Assembly: GCA_946491915.1 (NCBI GenBank)
Contig: CAMLYR010000053.1
Coordinates: 1 to 9,742 of the forward strand
Direction: 5' to 3'
DNA: 9,742 bases
Source: an uncultured Clostridium sp.
GTDB lineage: Bacteria > Bacillota_A > Clostridia > TANB77 > CAG-508
How positions within the stretch are numbered: the first letter of the stretch is position 1; each line of letters begins with the position of its first letter. Positions 6,750 through 9,742 of this stretch are shown piece after piece. The notes under the pieces were generated by a model. The model had not been told where the DNA came from, made no database searches, and saw only the letters and a program-made list of their open reading frames with translations. The position numbers and the translations under genes are program-made.

Positions 6750-8072
6750 TTACGCTGTTTCTTTTTCTTCACTTTCTGGCACTTGTCTTTTCTTTTTACC
6801 GTTTTGTTGTTTTTGTTTATTGTTATTTACAACAATATCTGGTGCCTCATTATTTAATATCGTTTGTTTTGTAATAATACATTTTTCAATATTAGGATTT
6901 GACGGAATATCAAACATGATATCTCTCATTCTCTCCTCAATAATTGAACGCAATCCTCTTGCTCCTGTTTTCCTTTCAATTGCTTTATCAACAATTGCTC
7001 CTAATGCATCTTCTTCGAATATTAATTCTACACCATCAATTTCAAATAATTTTTGATATTGTTTAATTAATGAATTTTTAGGTTCTTTTAATATTTCAAT
7101 TAACGCTTCTCTATCCAATTCTTGTAAAGTTGCCACAATAGGTAATCTTCCAATAAATTCTGGAATCAAACCATATTTTAATAAATCTTGTGGTAATAAT
7201 TCTTTAAACACTTCATATTTACTGATTTCTTTTGTGCTTTCTATTTTAGAACCAAATCCAATAGATTTTTTTCCTGTTCTATCTTTGATAATATTTTCTA
7301 AACCTTCAAATGCACCTCCACAGATAATTAATATATTTTCTGTATTAATTTGAATCAACTCTTGATTTGGATGTTTTCTTCCTCCTTGTGGTGGTACTGA
7401 TGCAATGGTTCCTTCTATAATTTTTAGTAAAGCTTGTTGAACACCTTCTCCACTAACATCTCTTGTAATTGATGGATTTTCTGATTTTCTAGTAATTTTA
7501 TCAATTTCATCTATATAGATAATACCTTTTTCTGCTTTTTGCACATCTCCATCTGCTGCTTGAATGAGTTTTAATAAGATATTTTCAACATCTTCCCCAA
7601 CATATCCTGCTTCTGTTAATGTTGTGGCATCCGCAATCGCAAAAGGGACATCTAAAATTCTTGCTAAAGTTCTTGCAAGTAGCGTTTTTCCACATCCTGT
7701 TGGTCCTAATAATAAGATATTACTTTTTTGAATTTCTACATCATCATCTTTGCTTGCATATTCTTCATGTGCAATTCTTTTATAATGGTTATATACCGCA
7801 ACAGATAATGTTTTTTTTGCATCTTCTTGCCCAATGACATAATCATCTAATACTTTTTTGATTTCTCTTGGGCTTGGAATATCATTTAATTCATTTAATG
7901 TATATCCTGCTTTATCATCATCATATAATTCTGATTCTATGATACTATTGCATAAATCTATACATTCATCACAAATATATACACCTGGACCTGCAACAAT
8001 TTTTCTAACATTTTCTTGTGCCTTACCACAAAATGAACATCTTACACTTTTTGGTACATCATTTTTTGCCAT
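6750..8072 (-). CDS. clpX: ATP-dependent Clp protease ATP-binding subunit ClpX
   Basis: ClpX is the hexameric AAA+ unfoldase that selects tagged or misfolded proteins and threads them into the ClpP chamber. The N-terminal zinc domain has Cys12, Cys15, Cys34 and Cys37 (CSFC and CDEC), used for substrate and adaptor binding. The AAA+ module shows Walker A GPTGCGKT (123-130), the GYVG pore loop (156-159), Walker B IIYIDEID (184-191), an RKH-type pore loop (232-234), the IGF loop (271-273) that docks on ClpP, the arginine finger in EFIGRLP (Arg309) and sensor 2 GARGLRS (370-376). After about residue 413 comes a Lys/Gln/Glu-rich disordered tail. Length (440 aa) is normal to slightly long. It lies directly downstream of clpP but has its own promoter, so the two can be expressed separately. 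The Shine-Dalgarno is 13 nt from ATG 8072, with an out-of-frame ATG in between. The lon/lonB genes often found next in Clostridia are absent. Confidence 0.98.
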   Translation of the reverse strand: MAKNDVPKSVRCSFCGKAQENVRKIVAGPGVYICDECIDLCNSIIESELYDDDKAGYTLNELNDIPSPREIKKVLDDYVIGQEDAKKTLSVAVYNHYKRIAHEEYASKDDDVEIQKSNILLLGPTGCGKTLLARTLARILDVPFAIADATTLTEAGYVGEDVENILLKLIQAADGDVQKAEKGIIYIDEIDKITRKSENPSITRDVSGEGVQQALLKIIEGTIASVPPQGGRKHPNQELIQINTENILIICGGAFEGLENIIKDRTGKKSIGFGSKIESTKEISKYEVFKELLPQDLLKYGLIPEFIGRLPIVATLQELDREALIEILKEPKNSLIKQYQKLFEIDGVELIFEEDALGAIVDKAIERKTGARGLRSIIEERMRDIMFDIPSNPNIEKCIITKQTILNNEAPDIVVNNNKQKQQNGKKKRQVPESEEKETA

Positions 8073-8085
8073 TTGCTTTTTTCAT

Positions 8086-8093
8086 TCCTTCCT
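8086..8093 (-). promoter_or_regulatory. Ribosome binding site of clpX (long spacing, intervening ATG)
   Basis: AGGAAGGA on the minus strand lies 13 nt from the clpX ATG (8072). An ATG at 8085 directly abuts it in another frame and opens an eight-codon ORF (MKKANGKK, stop at 8061-8059) that overlaps the clpX start. ATG 8072 is still chosen because the conserved zinc-domain spacing begins there and no in-frame alternative lies nearer. Confidence 0.6.
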
Positions 8094-8132
8094 AAAATCT
8101 TTCTTTCATATATTATATTAAAATTAACAATT

Positions 8133-8161
8133 ATTATACACTCGTTTTTTTAATATTTCAA
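8133..8161 (-). promoter_or_regulatory. Sigma-A-type promoter of clpX
   Basis: On the minus strand TTGAAA (8156-8161), a 17-bp spacer and TATAAT (8133-8138) form a near-perfect vegetative promoter in the 101-bp clpP-clpX gap. The start point should be near 8126, leaving a leader of about 54 nt. No CIRCE or CtsR-type operator overlaps it. Confidence 0.85.
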
Positions 8162-8173
8162 AAGATTTTTATA

Positions 8174-8779
8174 TCATTTTCTTTTGTCCATAATTCCATC
8201 AATTAATCCATATTTTAGAGCTTCTTCTGCTGTCATATAATTATCTCTTTCTGTATCTTTCTCTATTTGTTCAACTGTTTGACCTGTTCTATCACTTAAG
8301 AATTTTGTCAATTTTTCTCTTGTTTTTACTAAATGATCTGCATGAATTTTAATTTCTGTTGCTTGACCTGAAAGTCCTCCACCACCGATTAATGGTTGGT
8401 GAATTAAGATTTCTGCATTTGGTGTTGCAAATCTCTTTCCTTTTTCTCCAGCGGCTAGTAGTGCTGCTCCCATACTAGCTGCCATTCCTATACAAATTGT
8501 TGATACTGGGCATTTTATATAATTCATTGTATCAATAATTCCCATTCCGTCTGTAATAGAACCTCCTGGTGAGTTAATATATAAATTGATATCTTTATCA
8601 GGATCTTCTGATTCTAAGAATAATAATTGTGCAATGACTAAACTTGCTGTTGTTGGATTTACATCTTCTCCTAAAAAGATAATTCTGTCTTTTAATAATC
8701 TTGAGAAAATATCATATGATCTTTCTCCTTTACTTGTTTGTTCTATAACATAAGGTACTAAACTTGCTTTTTCTAACAT
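8174..8779 (-). CDS. clpP: ATP-dependent Clp protease proteolytic subunit ClpP
   Basis: ClpP is the serine peptidase that forms the two-ring degradation chamber for ClpX-type unfoldases. The catalytic triad is visible: Ser102 in GMAASMGA, His127 in ILIHQP and Asp179 in DTERD. The oxyanion-hole region NSPGGS (69-74) is intact. The N-terminus has only about 10-15 residues before the folded core, so any propeptide is short. Length (201 aa) is normal. Between His127 and the GQATEI segment the loop reads [11 protein letters not shown], three residues longer than the PLGGYQGQ of E. coli; this lies in the handle region that joins the two rings. The start is well supported by AAGGAGGA about 7 nt upstream of ATG 8779. 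The gene follows tig, the standard Firmicute order, but is separated from it by a terminator and has its own promoter within an inverted repeat, so it should be transcribed independently. Confidence 0.98.
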   Translation of the reverse strand: MLEKASLVPYVIEQTSKGERSYDIFSRLLKDRIIFLGEDVNPTTASLVIAQLLFLESEDPDKDINLYINSPGGSITDGMGIIDTMNYIKCPVSTICIGMAASMGAALLAAGEKGKRFATPNAEILIHQPLIGGGGLSGQATEIKIHADHLVKTREKLTKFLSDRTGQTVEQIEKDTERDNYMTAEEALKYGLIDGIMDKRK

Positions 8780-8817
8780 ATTAAAATCCTCCTTATATAT
8801 TTTTTAATTATATTTTC

Positions 8818-8867
8818 TTTTTGACAATTATAATAACTATATGCTACCTCTTGATAATTGTCAAAAA
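8818..8867. repeat. Perfect 14-bp inverted repeat spanning the clpP promoter (possible operator)
   Basis: TTTTTGACAATTAT (8818-8831) and ATAATTGTCAAAAA (8854-8867) are exact reverse complements separated by 22 bp. One arm contains the clpP -35 box and the other covers the predicted start point and first transcribed bases, with the -10 box in the spacer. This suits a dimeric or looping regulator. Alternatively the repeat could act as RNA in transcripts reading through from tig. The arms do not match CIRCE or the direct-repeat CtsR site. Confidence 0.6.
8836..8864 (-). promoter_or_regulatory. Sigma-A-type promoter of clpP
   Basis: On the minus strand the -35 box is TTGACA (8859-8864, perfect consensus), the spacer is 17 bp and the -10 box is TATAGT (8836-8841). 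The start point should be near 8829, giving a leader of about 50 nt. The promoter begins just where the tig terminator's T-run ends. Confidence 0.8.
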
Positions 8868-8908
8868 AGCTGGGGTTAAAATTTAACTATGACATTTACC
8901 ACCCCAAC
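8863..8908 (-). terminator. Rho-independent terminator after tig
   Basis: On the minus strand GTTGGGG pairs with CCCCAGC (plus-strand arms 8902-8908 and 8869-8875), with one T-G wobble. The stem can extend inward through AT pairs past a 2-nt bulge. Six Ts follow directly (8863-8868). This is the most GC-rich stem in the window, 17 bp after the tig stop, and it separates tig from clpP. Its T-run overlaps the clpP -35 region. Confidence 0.85.
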
Positions 8909-8924
8909 CTTTCATGATTTTACT

Positions 8925-9742
8925 CTATTTTATTTTTGCATTTTCTACTAAAAATTCAAGTGCTTTTTCTGATTCTAATCCTTGTTTAATGTAATTTCTT
9001 ACATTTTCATTTTTCAAGAATTCTTCATCATTTTCTCTACCATAATTTTTAGCCATTTCTTTTATTTTTTCATCTACATCGATATCTGGTACTTCTATTT
9101 TTTCAGCTTTAATAACTGCTTCAATTGCTAAACGAGATTTGATTGCTTCAATTGCTTGAGGCTCATATTCTTTTTGCATTTCTTCTCTTGTTTTTCCCAT
9201 CATTTGAAGATATTGGTCTAATTTTAATCCTTGATATGCTAATCTTTGTTCCATATCTTTTAACATATTTTCTGTTTCTGTTTCAATCATTCCTGATGGA
9301 ATATCCACTTTTACATTTTCACATACTGCTTTCATAACAGCATCTTGTGTTTCATATTTTGCTCTTTCATCATTTTGTTCTTGTTGTTTCTTTTTAATAC
9401 TTTCTTTTAATTCTTTTAATGTATCGAATTCACTAACATCTTTTGCAAATTCATCATCTAATGTTGGTAATTCTTTTTTCTTGATTTCATTTACTTTTAC
9501 TTTAAATGTAGCATCTTTTCCTGCTAAATCTTTTGAAAAATATTCATCTGGGAATTTTACTTTAATATCTTTTTCTTCATCAATTTTCATTCCAATAACT
9601 TGGTCTTCAAACCCTGGAATAAATGTATTGCTTCCAATTTCTAAGTCATGATTTTCTGCTTTTCCGCCTTCAAAAGCAACTCCATCAACAAATCCTTCAA
9701 AATTAATATTTGCAATATCTCCTTTTTCTACTGGTCTATCTT
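8925..9742 (-). CDS. tig: Trigger factor, C-terminal part (N-terminus beyond right edge)
   Basis: Trigger factor is the ribosome-bound chaperone and peptidyl-prolyl isomerase that shields nascent chains. The frame stays open to the right edge, giving 271 complete codons here; the ATG at 9590 is internal and not the start. The segment from the edge to about 9480 is the FKBP-type isomerase domain, with the typical VDGVAFEGGKAENH, FIPGFEDQVIGM and VKFPDEY motifs. VNEIKKKELPTLDDEFAKD then leads into the long, charged, helical C-terminal domain that forms the chaperone cradle. The N-terminal ribosome-binding domain with its GFRxGKxP signature, about 150 residues, is not in the window. It ends at TAG 8927-8925, followed at once by a strong terminator. 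Sitting directly upstream of clpP and clpX, it matches the usual bacterial order tig-clpP-clpX. Nothing is broken in the visible part. Confidence 0.97.
   Translation of the reverse strand, partial: DRPVEKGDIANINFEGFVDGVAFEGGKAENHDLEIGSNTFIPGFEDQVIGMKIDEEKDIKVKFPDEYFSKDLAGKDATFKVKVNEIKKKELPTLDDEFAKDVSEFDTLKELKESIKKKQQEQNDERAKYETQDAVMKAVCENVKVDIPSGMIETETENMLKDMEQRLAYQGLKLDQYLQMMGKTREEMQKEYEPQAIEAIKSRLAIEAVIKAEKIEVPDIDVDEKIKEMAKNYGRENDEEFLKNENVRNYIKQGLESEKALEFLVENAKIK

Noticed and set aside
8821..8849. Divergent plus-strand promoter from the second TTGACA copy
   Set aside because: The -35 copy at 8821-8826 has no acceptable -10 box 16-18 bp downstream, and no plus-strand gene follows.
8818..8867. 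CtsR or CIRCE heat-shock operator at clpP
   Set aside because: TTTGAC-like half sites occur, but they form one widely spaced inverted repeat, not the tandem heptads of CtsR; the CIRCE sequence is absent.
9590..9742. ATG 9590 as the start of trigger factor
   Set aside because: The frame continues upstream with typical FKBP-domain sequence to the edge, so the ATG is internal.

Overview
The window is AT-rich (around 70% A+T by eye) and every gene I can support lies on the minus strand. Gene content and order (tig-clpP-clpX, then priA-def-fmt), strong GGAGG-type ribosome binding sites and consensus sigma-A-type promoters point to a low-GC Firmicute, most likely an uncultured or gut-type Clostridia lineage. 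That placement is inference; there is no rRNA here to fix it.

In the direction of transcription (high to low coordinates), the first block is protein quality control. It holds the C-terminal two thirds of trigger factor (tig, cut by the right edge), a GC-stemmed terminator, then a promoter embedded in a 14-bp inverted repeat driving clpP. clpX follows with its own near-perfect promoter (TTGAAA-17-TATAAT) and ends at a strong hairpin terminator. Trigger factor folds nascent chains, and ClpXP is the ATP-dependent protease that removes failed ones.

The second block starts from another consensus promoter (TTGAAA-17-TATAAC). It reads through a polyprenyl-phosphate-type family 2 glycosyltransferase, a polytopic membrane protein resembling GT-C-type glycosyltransferases, priA, def and fmt, with gaps of 3, 21, 18 and about 50-60 bp. 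It therefore looks like one operon joining an envelope-glycosylation pair to replication restart (PriA) and the formyl-methionine cycle (Fmt adds the formyl group to initiator Met-tRNA, Def removes it from the finished chain). A weak hairpin with a short T-run lies between def and fmt.

The left end holds an unrecognised gene in two pieces. A short ORF made of two 34-residue repeats ends in TAA, and the next reading segment is in exactly the same frame, runs off the left edge and has no convincing ribosome binding site of its own. The best reading is one gene broken by a single nonsense codon.

Most of the window is conserved core genome. I see no mobile element, CRISPR array, tRNA, rRNA or riboswitch, and no clear new multi-gene system. 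The points most worth a second look are the interrupted repeat/cysteine protein, the palindromic clpP promoter and the glycosyltransferase pair inserted ahead of priA.
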